Source: Megasphaera vaginalis (ex Bordigoni et al. 2020) (GTDB lineage: Bacteria; Bacillota; Negativicutes; Veillonellales; Megasphaeraceae). Taken from it: a stretch of 64,000 nucleotides of DNA. A program made the translations under genes and the position numbers. Shown in pieces: positions 15,401 to 23,550 of this stretch. The stretch lies in assembly GCF_900240295.1 (NCBI RefSeq), contig NZ_OEQB01000001.1, positions 1 to 64,000 of the forward strand, read 5' to 3'. A model generated the notes under the pieces. That model saw nothing but the letters and a program-made list of their open reading frames with translations, did not search any database and was not told the DNA's origin. Position 1 is the stretch's first letter; the number at the start of each line of letters is the position of its first letter.

Positions 15401-16282
15401 TCACCCCTTATTTTCTGAAAACAACGTTACTAAGTCATCGTGACTGATGACATATTTGCTGCCGCAGTAATGACAGGTCATTTCCACTTGCGGATCCTTC
15501 AACAACGCTTCCTTGTCCTCCCGGCGCAACGACAGAAGGACGTTTTCAATTCGCTGCAGAGAACACGTACAGCGCCAGTAAAGAGGCTGGCGGTACAATT
15601 CCTTATAATGGAAGCCGTCAAAAATAGTTTCAATCAGCCCTTCGGCATTCTCATGTTCACGTAAATACGTCGTAATCGGCGCCAATCTGCCGAGGTTCGC
15701 TTCGATGCGGGCCAAGTCGTCATCGGCAGCGCCGGGCAGTGCCTGCACCAAAAAACCGCCGGATGCGGCGATCGTATAATCCCTGTCGACGAGGACGCCG
15801 AGATTGATCGTCGCCGGAATCTGTTCGGACGTATACAGGTAATAAGCCAGATCTTCGGCTATTTCGCCGGATACGAGATCGGACTGGCTCGTATACGTCG
15901 TTTTTTCCGGTGTAAAACGGGTGACCGACAGCACGCCGTCCGTGCCGACGGCTCGCCCCACATCAAGCTTGCCGTTTTCCTTCAGCGGCAAGTCTACAGT
16001 CGGATGATCGACATAGCCGCGGACGCGATTCGTACGGAAGGAATCGACATGGATAGCACCTAAAGGCCCCTTGCCGTCAAAACGCAGCGACACGCCTTCA
16101 TGATTTTTGTAATCCCCTGCCAGAAGCAAGGCGCCGGTCATAGCCCTGCCCAAAGCGGCGCAGGCAACGGGCGACAAATGGTGCTGCAGCCGCGCCGTTT
16201 CCGTAATCTCCCGGGTCAAGGCAATGGCTACGCGAATATTTTCGTCTGCCGTATAATGGACGATTTGATCTGTATAGCTCAT
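15401..16282 (-). CDS. hslO: Redox-regulated chaperonin Hsp33
   Basis: A 293-residue cytoplasmic holdase chaperone activated by oxidation. The C-terminal zinc switch is complete: CTC (residues about 237-239) and CHYC, the CxC...CxxC pattern that releases zinc and forms disulfides under oxidative and unfolding stress. The N-terminal domain contains the usual VACAALGRAMTGALLL and SGEIAEDLAYY signatures. It is the first gene of the operon with mtnP, mtnA, ahcY and mtaD, six bases before mtnP. The link between a redox chaperone and SAM-derived nucleoside recycling is probably only positional. Confidence 0.95.
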   Translation of the reverse strand: MSYTDQIVHYTADENIRVAIALTREITETARLQHHLSPVACAALGRAMTGALLLAGDYKNHEGVSLRFDGKGPLGAIHVDSFRTNRVRGYVDHPTVDLPLKENGKLDVGRAVGTDGVLSVTRFTPEKTTYTSQSDLVSGEIAEDLAYYLYTSEQIPATINLGVLVDRDYTIAASGGFLVQALPGAADDDLARIEANLGRLAPITTYLREHENAEGLIETIFDGFHYKELYRQPLYWRCTCSLQRIENVLLSLRREDKEALLKDPQVEMTCHYCGSKYVISHDDLVTLFSENKG

Positions 16283-16313
16283 GTATGTAATCCTCTCTTG
16301 TAGATTACTTTTT

Positions 16314-16343
16314 ATTATACTACAAGGATATGGCGCAGCGCAA
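16314..16343 (-). promoter_or_regulatory. Probable vegetative promoter of the hslO operon
   Basis: On the minus strand TATAAT (16319-16314) is preceded by TTGCGC with an 18-base spacer, about 30 bases ahead of the hslO start. The -10 is perfect and the -35 is weak. Confidence 0.5.
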
Positions 16344-16430
16344 AAATGAGAAAAAAATCAATTTACCGGCAGGAGATTATCGGACCTGTCTGGAATATTG
16401 TCAATAAGGAACAGAAAGGTCGGTGATTGG

Positions 16431-16835
16431 ATGACAACAGAAACGGAAATCGCAAAGAATACGGACGCCTTGACCGTCCTTCCGGAAACACTGGCGGAAG
16501 AAACCGATGGGGAAAATACCTATTTGGCTTCCGACATGTATCAGCGGATCGTGGCCCTGATCAATAACTTCGAAGCCGAGCTGCCGGACGATATGCAGGC
16601 CGGCGGCCGCCTCGTCTCATCAGGCAATATTACTTTCAGCATTCAGGATGTCGGGTACTGGGATCCCAATATGATCGTTTTTTACGGAGAACTGACTGAC
16701 GGCTCATCCGTCGAACTGGTGCAGCACCTCTCACAACTGAATCTTCTCCTCGTCGCCGTCAAACGAACAGATCCGGAACAACCGCGGCGCATTATCGGCT
16801 TTAACACCAAAAATGAACCGGACGTAGGCCCATAA
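16431..16835 (+). CDS. Conserved protein of unknown function (DUF6173-like)
   Basis: About 134 residues, soluble and acidic, without signal peptide or membrane segment. The central part (FEAELPDDMQAGGRLVSSG, VGYWDPNMIVFYGEL, VELVQHLSQLNLLLVAVKR) looks like a compact alpha/beta domain and resembles DUF6173 proteins as remembered; no biochemical function is known to me. The ATG at 16431 is chosen because GGTG sits just before it; an upstream in-frame TTG is possible. It is a single gene divergent from hslO and closed by a strong terminator. Confidence 0.6.
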   Translation: MTTETEIAKNTDALTVLPETLAEETDGENTYLASDMYQRIVALINNFEAELPDDMQAGGRLVSSGNITFSIQDVGYWDPNMIVFYGELTDGSSVELVQHLSQLNLLLVAVKRTDPEQPRRIIGFNTKNEPDVGP

Positions 16836-16871
16836 AAAATGTCGTGCAGGATTTTCTGCACGACATTTTTT
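16834..16871. terminator. Bidirectional terminator
   Basis: A perfect 16-bp inverted repeat (AAAAAATGTCGTGCAG) with a six-base loop overlaps the stop codon of the 16431-16835 gene and gives T-runs on both strands, serving also the convergent VanZ-like gene. Confidence 0.9.
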
Positions 16872-16976
16872 ATCTCATTTCCCACAATGCTGTCAGCGGC
16901 CAACGCCGGCTGCGCGCCGCAGACTGGGCGCGCAAAGATATGTCACATCGTAAAACCGCATTAAGCACCGGCAACG

Positions 16977-17414
16977 TCATTTCTTTTTCCGCAGCCAATA
17001 CACGAACAGCTGCAAAGCGGTTGCCGCCGTCAGCACGGCACCGCTATCCAAAAACACGTCGGACACTTGGCTGCTGCGGCCGGGGCTGTACAACTGGAGA
17101 TGCTCGTCGATGACGGCGACAAAACCGCCGATGATGACCGTCAGGAAAAAGGCCGTTCTACGCTTTCCAAAAGCATAAAAGGTGGAAAACAACGCGCTTC
17201 CCAGAAAATAAAATTCCGTAAAATGCGCCGCTTTGCGGACAAGATGCTCAGTCAGCGCCAAGGGCTGCGAAATGGTCAACATAGCCAACGCTCGGTTCAA
17301 AAAGGCCAGAACCTGGCGACTGACAGCCGTCGAATGCGGCGCGTCGACCAGCGAATTGTGCCAAATAAAACAAATCAAGAGCAAGGTGAGAGCAAAGAAA
17401 CTAATTTTTTTCAT
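16977..17414 (-). CDS. VanZ-family membrane protein
   Basis: A 145-residue polytopic protein with about four hydrophobic segments. Family motifs are present: RKAAHFTEFYFLG after the first loop and DEHLQLYSPGRSSQVSDVFLDSGA before the last membrane helix. VanZ-like proteins occur widely in Firmicutes; the enterococcal VanZ lowers teicoplanin sensitivity, but most family members have no known role. No van genes are nearby, so no resistance role should be inferred. It stands alone between the bidirectional terminator and the Wzi-like gene. Confidence 0.85.
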   Translation of the reverse strand: MKKISFFALTLLLICFIWHNSLVDAPHSTAVSRQVLAFLNRALAMLTISQPLALTEHLVRKAAHFTEFYFLGSALFSTFYAFGKRRTAFFLTVIIGGFVAVIDEHLQLYSPGRSSQVSDVFLDSGAVLTAATALQLFVYWLRKKK

Positions 17415-17467
17415 AAAATCTACCCGATACGGTCATAGCAGCCGCACTGCTGAAAATAAACAGGAAA

Positions 17468-17497
17468 TCCGTCCCGCAGCAAAGCCGATGGGACGGA
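17468..17497 (-). terminator. Terminator after the Wzi-like gene
   Basis: An 8-bp GC-rich stem (GTCCGTCCC side against GGGACGGA) with a 14-base loop, 23 bases past the stop, followed on the minus strand by TTTCCTGTTTATTTTC. Confidence 0.65.
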
Positions 17498-17519
17498 CCC
17501 GTAAGAATATCTGCCGAAC

Positions 17520-19424
17520 TTAATAACGCCACTGGAGAGAACCGATGGCAAAGAGATTGTTATCCGTGTCGTCGTCATAGTTACCATGTTTCACCTGGGC
17601 ATATCCCAAGGTCCCGTTGAGAACGACATCGTCACTTATTTTTTTCTGCCCCATAAAAGCCGCTTCATTGACGACAGGATGATACGTCGCAGCTCTGTCC
17701 ATGTCCATATGCATGACGTAAAATCCGATATATGCTTCTTTCGGGAGATAATGCTTGACGCCGATATAATACTTACGGCTGTTTCTGCCCATGGCGTCGC
17801 CGATGATATTATCACTGTAGGTCCAACCGTTCTGATACGTCCAATGCGTATACCAGACAGGCGTCGTCTGGGCGCCTTCAATCGTCATATCCCACGAACC
17901 GTCATGGGTCAGCCGCGGAATATACACGCCAAGGCGATACGCTCGTTTCGTCGGCATAAATCCGCCCTGATCCTCGCCGTATACTTCGCCGTACCACTGC
18001 ACGCCGGGGAAGCGGAGACGGAAGTCGAAACCGGCAATATCGTTCCAGCGGTCAGATTCTGTCGAATCGGCGTTGGTACCGGTCAGCCAATGGCCCCAAT
18101 CGGATCGACTCAATCCCTTGCCGTCACCGCCAAGCATGGAAACGCGGCTCAAACCGAAGGTAAAATAGTCTGTCGGCGTAAAATCGGCGCGAAGGCCAAA
18201 AAGCCCGACATGATCATAATCCTTTCGGCCGAGAGCCTTCGCCGAATCGGAACGATCGCCTTCCAATTGGCCGTAGAACAGGTGGAAATCGGCCTCCCCG
18301 AGAAAACGGAAGAAACCGCCTATTTTATGGGGCTTTACCAGGTGGGCCTGAACTGTTGTCAACGGTTTCATATTGTTGCCGAGAAGCAGACTCCCTGTCG
18401 CTCCCTGCCCCCAGACCATGGCTTCTTTCCCAAGTTCCCAGGCCATTACGCCCGTACGAGTCTTGATATACCCTTCTTCGAGACCGGCTTTGAACTGCTG
18501 ATCTTTGTCATAGCTGAAACGGGGACGCACGGCGATAGCCGTTTCGTGACCGATATTACCGGCGATACTGGCACTGACAATGCCGTTTGCGCCGTCTCCG
18601 TAGCGATAGCCGTTATTATTCATGCCGAAAGGCTGCCAATGCGCATGGGGCCCGTTATACCGATAAGCGCCTGTCGTACCGCTGCTAACGGCAAGAGCAG
18701 CCGTCACCTCACGCAGTTTTAACGTATCCTGTACCGTTTCTCCACGCAAAACGGCTACCTCCGGAGCAACATAAGCCTCGATGGCATGAAGCTGATCAGC
18801 CAAATACGGCGGCATTTCCCTGTTGGCAGCAAGCTTTTCCGCTTCTATCGTCCACTCGGCAAACTGCATCCGGCTATACGGCTTAGCGCCTGTCGGCAAT
18901 GATTCGATATAACCCATGCCGCTCAATTTTTCGAGATACGCATAATAAACAGAATCGACAGGCACATTGGCCGAGGTCCTCATAGCAGCCGGATTATCGG
19001 CTTTGACGGACTGCCGTGTATTTTCAGGCACTTCAATAGGAACCGCCGGGCGATACGTATCTGCCGAATTCCGCAACATCGGTTCCGTTCCCGTTACCGG
19101 CGCCGCTTGCTGCGTTGTCGCCGTTCCCCTGATTTCATCGATTTCCGGAGCAACATAACTCTCGATCGCGTAAAGACGATCAGCCAGCCCGACAGGCATC
19201 GGCTTCGACTGCGCCTTTCCTTCGGCCTCTACAGCCAGCTGCGCCAGCTCCATGCGGCTGTACGTCGCGCCTTCCTCCGGCACCGCCGTAACATAGCCGG
19301 CGTCATGCAAACTCTTCAGATACTCATAATACGGGCTGTCAACAGGCACAGCTGCCGCCCAAACACTGCCTGTCCCCAACGCTGCCACAGCAGCCAAAAG
19401 AACGGCTGATTTCTTGAATTTCAT
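17520..19424 (-). CDS. Wzi-like outer-membrane beta-barrel with two N-terminal SLH-like modules
   Basis: A 634-residue exported protein: signal peptide at 1-24 (ending SVWAA), then two copies of a module of about 75 residues at roughly 26-100 and 152-228. Each runs PVDS-YY-YL-L-GY...YSRM...EAE...LAD-L-AIE-YVAPE...RG, and resembles a divergent SLH domain. From about residue 245 to the end the sequence is rich in alternating hydrophobic and aromatic residues and ends LQWRY, typical of outer-membrane barrels, with resemblance to the capsule assembly protein Wzi. The SLH-like part could grip peptidoglycan while the barrel holds polysaccharide at the surface. It lies downstream of the export genes. 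Barrel assignment is good, Wzi family likely. Confidence 0.75.
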   Translation of the reverse strand: MKFKKSAVLLAAVAALGTGSVWAAAVPVDSPYYEYLKSLHDAGYVTAVPEEGATYSRMELAQLAVEAEGKAQSKPMPVGLADRLYAIESYVAPEIDEIRGTATTQQAAPVTGTEPMLRNSADTYRPAVPIEVPENTRQSVKADNPAAMRTSANVPVDSVYYAYLEKLSGMGYIESLPTGAKPYSRMQFAEWTIEAEKLAANREMPPYLADQLHAIEAYVAPEVAVLRGETVQDTLKLREVTAALAVSSGTTGAYRYNGPHAHWQPFGMNNNGYRYGDGANGIVSASIAGNIGHETAIAVRPRFSYDKDQQFKAGLEEGYIKTRTGVMAWELGKEAMVWGQGATGSLLLGNNMKPLTTVQAHLVKPHKIGGFFRFLGEADFHLFYGQLEGDRSDSAKALGRKDYDHVGLFGLRADFTPTDYFTFGLSRVSMLGGDGKGLSRSDWGHWLTGTNADSTESDRWNDIAGFDFRLRFPGVQWYGEVYGEDQGGFMPTKRAYRLGVYIPRLTHDGSWDMTIEGAQTTPVWYTHWTYQNGWTYSDNIIGDAMGRNSRKYYIGVKHYLPKEAYIGFYVMHMDMDRAATYHPVVNEAAFMGQKKISDDVVLNGTLGYAQVKHGNYDDDTDNNLFAIGSLQWRY

Positions 19425-19562
19425 AGGATTCCTTCTTCCCCTCTGAAATGATAGTTTTCCTTAGTATACCATAAAACGGGATACCCAATAAACTGCATTA
19501 GCATATATTTAAAATTTATAAATGTAGGATTACAATGTATGTTACCCCCCTATAGTAAAAAA

Positions 19563-19625
19563 GAGAGCTTCCTTTGTGTTATGATTTACGTGATTATCCC
19601 AAACCACCACAAAGGAGCATCTCTC
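19563..19625. repeat. Imperfect inverted repeat ahead of a transposase remnant
   Basis: GAGAGC-TTCCTTTGTG at 19563-19578 pairs with CACAAAGGAGCATCTCTC at 19608-19625, with a two-base bulge. The right arm contains the AAAGGAG ribosome site of the remnant that follows. It may be an insertion-sequence end or a leader hairpin. Confidence 0.45.
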
Positions 19626-19750
19626 ATGAACGGCTTAACACAAGATATCTGTTTCGTCTATCCCTTCTCACTTATGCTGACGCCCACAGTGTGATTCAGG
19701 ACTTCCCGTAAGTACCTTCGCACGTTTATCTATCGTCTCCTACAGGCTTA
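19626..19750 (+). pseudogene. Degraded insertion-sequence transposase fragment
   Basis: An ATG with AAGGAG eight bases upstream opens a frame that stops after 22 codons. Coding-like sequence then continues in shifted frames: YADAHSVIQDF about 50-85 bases in, then RKYLRTFIYRLLQA in another frame. A good ribosome site followed by a short, twice-frameshifted N terminus is what a dying transposase gene looks like; the family could not be named. It sits between the Wzi-like gene and the BY-kinase gene, on the opposite strand to both. Confidence 0.4.
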
Positions 19751-19751
19751 T

Positions 19752-20429
19752 TTATTTTCTATTCTCATCGTAATAATAATAGCCATAACTATTGTGATGC
19801 TTCTGAGGAACGCAATTAAGCACAGCTCCCAATATCGTTGCTCCGCTTTGATCAAGGCGTTTCTTCGCTTCCTTGGCCTCATCAGGAGAAACGGCGCCGG
19901 ATTTTATGACATACACGATGCCATCTACTTTTCTTCCTAAAACGGCAACATCGGTGACTGCCAAAACAGGCGGCATATCGAGAAGAATATAGTCATACGT
20001 ATCCTCTACTTTATTTAAAATATCAAGCATCGCCGGAGAGCCCAATAATTCCGACGGGTTCGGCGGTACGGGGCCGCTGGGAAGCACATCCAGGTATTCA
20101 AAGACATCGCGACTTACAACGTCTTCAAATGCTTCGCCCATGGCAATGCAATTGCTTAACCCTTTATTCGGCAATCCGAACTGCTTATGTTGCCGCGGCT
20201 TCCGCATATCGCAGTCAATCAAGAGAACCTTTTTTTTATCCTGTGCCAATGTAATAGCTATATTGGCAATCGTCGCCGACTTTCCTTCCCCCGGCGTTGC
20301 CGATGTAAAGCTGATATATTTTAATTTTTTTCCCGCTCCGGCAAACTGCAGATTCGTACGAACGGCGCGATAGGCTTCAGAAACAGGTGATTTCGCGTCA
20401 TAATGGGCAATGAGGTCTACTTGTGCCAT
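19752..20429 (-). CDS. Cytoplasmic BY-family tyrosine kinase of the polysaccharide export system
   Basis: A 225-residue bacterial tyrosine kinase (CpsD/CapB type). Walker A TPGEGKSA at about residues 45-52, Walker A' LLIDCDMRKP at about 69-78 and Walker B ILLDMPP are all present, and the C terminus carries the tyrosine cluster YGYYYYDE that is autophosphorylated. In this split arrangement it needs the membrane adaptor encoded just upstream (20417-21883), whose 3' end overlaps it by 13 bases. Cycles of phosphorylation and dephosphorylation by the PHP phosphatase (22728-23516) control polymer length and export. AAGGAG precedes the start. Confidence 0.93.
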   Translation of the reverse strand: MAQVDLIAHYDAKSPVSEAYRAVRTNLQFAGAGKKLKYISFTSATPGEGKSATIANIAITLAQDKKKVLLIDCDMRKPRQHKQFGLPNKGLSNCIAMGEAFEDVVSRDVFEYLDVLPSGPVPPNPSELLGSPAMLDILNKVEDTYDYILLDMPPVLAVTDVAVLGRKVDGIVYVIKSGAVSPDEAKEAKKRLDQSGATILGAVLNCVPQKHHNSYGYYYYDENRK

Positions 20430-21883
20430 ACTTTACTCCTTATCGATTTCATTTTATCCATAATATTCAATGAATCTGTTTCATAATCTTCCAGCGTATT
20501 GGCATCAGGAATGATTCCCAGTACAGGAAGCCCCAAATGTGTTTCTACATCATCTGTCGTTCTTATCTTACGATTCAAGAGGTACTTGGCCACCAGATAG
20601 CCGCTGCTGCAAAACAATCCCATAATCAAAGCCAACAATACAGTTAATAATTTTCGTGGTTTAATCGGCTTATCCGGCAACGTAGCCGTGTCAACGACTT
20701 GTACTTCATTGGGGACCATCACTTCGGCCACTTTCGCCTCTTCCAGTCGTTTCGCCAGCATAATATAGATTTCTTGAGCAACATCAGCATCACGTTTAAC
20801 GCGAATATACCCTTGCTCCTTAGCCGGCAATGTAGCGATAATGGCATTGTTCTCTGCATCCAGATTGTCTAAGGCCTGCTTCTTGCCCTCTTCGACGGCG
20901 ATGGCTGCTTCATTTTTGAATTTATCCGCCAATAACCCTTGCTGAACCATATTACTTGATGGGGCCTGCTGCGCGACAATATTATCAATCTCCTGATTTA
21001 AAGATGCCCGGACTTGATTGATCTGATTTGTCACTTCCTGCATTTTCGGATGCTCAGCAGTATATTTGCCGGCATAACTCGCTTTTTGCGCCTCTAATTG
21101 AGCCAACTGCGTCTTGTACTGTTGAATGGCCGGACTGTCCGCCACACTCTGCCCGGCCGAAGAAAGCTGCCCGTTAACACTGCTTAGTGCCGCTTTAGCC
21201 GTTTCCATATTCAGTTGATTCTCAGCCTTTGCCTTGTCGATTTCCGATAGCTTATCTGCTAATGCCTTCATTTGATCGTCAGATGAATATATTTTATTGG
21301 CAACTTGATATGCCTGCAGCTTGTTTTCGGCATCTGTCAATTCTTCTTTTGATGACGTTGCTCTCTTTTGCAAAAACTCGCGTATATTCTTCTGTTCGTC
21401 ATGAGAGAGTTGCGTCAAGCGATTTAAAAACCCCTGTACAATTAATGTATTGGCTTTCTGCGCATCTTCCGGTGTTTTACCGGTTACATCAACTTCCAGA
21501 ATTTCCGTATCTTTGTACGGTTTAGTGATAATACGATTTTTTACATAATCCTCATAATCCGGAAATGCTCCATCACTGTCCGGTTCTTCCGTCTGCCGAA
21601 TAACGGGTACAATAACGTTTCTACTTTTTAATATCTCTGCATCAGTATTCATCCGTTGTTTAGAATCCATTCCTCCCCCTGTCGGTAAACTTTCCAAGAT
21701 GGAACTGCCCAACCCTTTATCCTGCTTGACCCTCAACAAGGAAACGGATTGATATGTCGGCGGTACAATCAGTAAATACAGTCCTGCCGCCACGAGAAAC
21801 GCAACCGTTACTTTAGCAATGGTCTTCTTATTTTCTATCAAAACATCATAAAGCTCTTTTAAATCTATTACTTGTTCATCCAC
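20417..21883 (-). CDS. Wzz/Wzc-type chain-length and kinase-adaptor membrane protein
   Basis: A 488-residue inner-membrane protein. One membrane helix near residues 23-42 and another near 415-437 bracket a long periplasmic region dominated by coiled coils (about residues 155-395), the Wzz/GNVR organisation of polysaccharide co-polymerases. The cytoplasmic C-terminal tail after the second helix is the expected docking surface for the BY-kinase. The start is GTG, with AAGGAG about 12 bases upstream. Unlike Gram-negative Wzc the kinase is a separate protein, as in Firmicutes, yet the periplasmic part is long enough to work with a Wza-like outer-membrane exporter. Confidence 0.9.
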   Translation of the reverse strand: MDEQVIDLKELYDVLIENKKTIAKVTVAFLVAAGLYLLIVPPTYQSVSLLRVKQDKGLGSSILESLPTGGGMDSKQRMNTDAEILKSRNVIVPVIRQTEEPDSDGAFPDYEDYVKNRIITKPYKDTEILEVDVTGKTPEDAQKANTLIVQGFLNRLTQLSHDEQKNIREFLQKRATSSKEELTDAENKLQAYQVANKIYSSDDQMKALADKLSEIDKAKAENQLNMETAKAALSSVNGQLSSAGQSVADSPAIQQYKTQLAQLEAQKASYAGKYTAEHPKMQEVTNQINQVRASLNQEIDNIVAQQAPSSNMVQQGLLADKFKNEAAIAVEEGKKQALDNLDAENNAIIATLPAKEQGYIRVKRDADVAQEIYIMLAKRLEEAKVAEVMVPNEVQVVDTATLPDKPIKPRKLLTVLLALIMGLFCSSGYLVAKYLLNRKIRTTDDVETHLGLPVLGIIPDANTLEDYETDSLNIMDKMKSIRSKVWHK

Positions 21884-22043
21884 AGGTTTTATTCACTCCT
21901 TAAGTTGAGTAGTTCATAACAAGTATAGCAGCAGCACATGCAATAATTAGTGAAACAGATCTCAGCATCCAGGATCGGCAATAAGCCGCAATATCTCAAA
22001 CCTGCCAGCCCTAATCAGTGATTTTTTCTATTTAATACCTGCA

Positions 22044-22694
22044 TTAGTTGTTACTATTTATTTTTGAAGCCATATATGCCGCACTGAAGAGAGGTGCAAT
22101 GTCCCGCGAGAAGCTGATACGTCCGTTACGCGTCAAGTAGAGAATGTCGCCTTCGCGCATTTCATAGTTTTCCGCCATATTCCCTGTTTGCAACATCTTG
22201 TTCAAGTTGATCGTAATGATCTTATTCGTATTGTCCTGATGGATGAGATAGATTTTTTTCTTGCCCGTATCCCAGTTGAAACCGTCGGCAGCGCCAATAG
22301 CATCTATGACAGTATGCCCTTTCGTCAGCTCATATGCGCCGGGCTTATTGATTTCTCCGAAGACATAGACCCGAACGCCGCCAAGTTTGACAATGTTGAC
22401 GGCTACATCGGGATTAATAATATACCGCGACAATCGCTGCGCTACGGTATCCGTAAATTCGTTCACCGTCATGCCGTTGGCATAAATCTCTCCTGCCAGC
22501 GGAATAGATACCTTGCCGTCAGGTCGAATCTGGTACGGTGTCTGTTCACTGCTTGTCGGTGATGTGCTCATGCTCTCTTCCTGTGTCACCATAATACTCA
22601 GCTGGTCGCCGGGACGCAAGGTATAATCAGCGGCCCACGCTGACATCGCCATAGATGCCGCCAATGCCGTAATGGCCATTATTTTTTTTCTCAT
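22044..22694 (-). CDS. Wza-like polysaccharide export protein
   Basis: A 216-residue exported protein with a signal peptide (MRKKIMAITALAASMAMSAWA) lacking a lipobox Cys, then a Poly_export domain starting YTLRPGDQLSIMV and one SLBB domain around GGVRVYVFGEINKPGAYEL. It is shorter than E. coli Wza and may lack the C-terminal membrane-spanning helix, although the last 30 residues are moderately hydrophobic. It should form the periplasmic or outer-membrane passage for the polymer in this diderm cell. GGGGAGG lies seven bases before the start. Gaps of 160 and 33 bases separate it from neighbours on the same strand. Confidence 0.88.
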   Translation of the reverse strand: MRKKIMAITALAASMAMSAWAADYTLRPGDQLSIMVTQEESMSTSPTSSEQTPYQIRPDGKVSIPLAGEIYANGMTVNEFTDTVAQRLSRYIINPDVAVNIVKLGGVRVYVFGEINKPGAYELTKGHTVIDAIGAADGFNWDTGKKKIYLIHQDNTNKIITINLNKMLQTGNMAENYEMREGDILYLTRNGRISFSRDIAPLFSAAYMASKINSNN

Positions 22695-22727
22695 CTATAA
22701 ACCTCCCCGTTTGGTTATATTCTTTTA

Positions 22728-23516
22728 TTATCCGAATAGTCTGGAAAAAAAACCTTTTTTCTGTTTTTTGAAACAATCCGGTACGGTGGGATAAAAAAGC
22801 TTATGACGAACGATATTGTCCGCATTGCGGCAACAGGAATCCCAAAACGCAGCGCTCCCCGTAAACTTGCGTATCCCCTCTTCCGCCGCACTGGTGTCGG
22901 GATTACGCCAATCCGTACGGTGCGCATCAGAGCCGAGAAAACAAATCATCTGATGACGATAAAGCAATTCGGCCCGCTCCTTTGCCTGTTCACCGAATTG
23001 CCCGATAAAGCTGCCGGCATTGCACTGTGTCAATACGCCCTTTTGCATCCATTTCAATATCCGTTCGGGATGCGTCATGATCCGGTCATACCGCTCCGGA
23101 TGCGCCAAAACCGGGATATATTCACGCAGCATGAGCTCATACAAAAGTGATTCCGTCTGTTCCGGGTCGCTTTGCGGCGTCAACTCCGTCAATATATAAT
23201 GACTGCCGTTCAAGCAGTACCTCGTTTCGCCCTTCCCTAAGAAATCCAACGTCGTATAATTCAATTCCACTTCGGCGCCGGTATGAACACGGATCGGTAT
23301 ATTCGCCTGAACGGCAGCTTCCCGAAGTTCTTCCGTCCGCGTCACGATGTCTTCCCAGTGGGGAACGATACCGCGACGATTGACATGGGGCGTAGCAAAA
23401 ATGTCCGTCGTCCCCGCCTCGACAGCCATTCGCAGCATGTCCAGGGACATTTCCTGAGAGCGAGAACCGTCGTCACCTTCAATAGTATACAAAATATGTG
23501 AATGCAAATCTATCAT
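22728..23516 (-). CDS. PHP-domain tyrosine-protein phosphatase (CpsB/CapC/YwqE type)
   Basis: A 262-residue manganese-dependent phosphatase that dephosphorylates the BY-kinase. The PHP metal motifs are visible: DLHSHIL at residues 3-9, ATPHVNRRG, and FLGSDAHRTDWR near the C terminus. This phosphatase type is typical of Firmicutes, whereas Proteobacteria use a low-molecular-weight Wzb, so the system is a hybrid of Gram-positive control and Gram-negative export parts. It lies between the sugar dehydratase and the Wza-like gene in the same orientation. Confidence 0.93.
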   Translation of the reverse strand: MIDLHSHILYTIEGDDGSRSQEMSLDMLRMAVEAGTTDIFATPHVNRRGIVPHWEDIVTRTEELREAAVQANIPIRVHTGAEVELNYTTLDFLGKGETRYCLNGSHYILTELTPQSDPEQTESLLYELMLREYIPVLAHPERYDRIMTHPERILKWMQKGVLTQCNAGSFIGQFGEQAKERAELLYRHQMICFLGSDAHRTDWRNPDTSAAEEGIRKFTGSAAFWDSCCRNADNIVRHKLFYPTVPDCFKKQKKGFFSRLFG

Positions 23517-23550
23517 GATAAAAATACCTCTTCAGCGTTATATTCTGCCT

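Noticed and set aside
16977-17414. VanZ-like gene as a glycopeptide resistance determinant
   Set aside because: No vanS/R/H/A/X genes are nearby and VanZ-like proteins are common without resistance.
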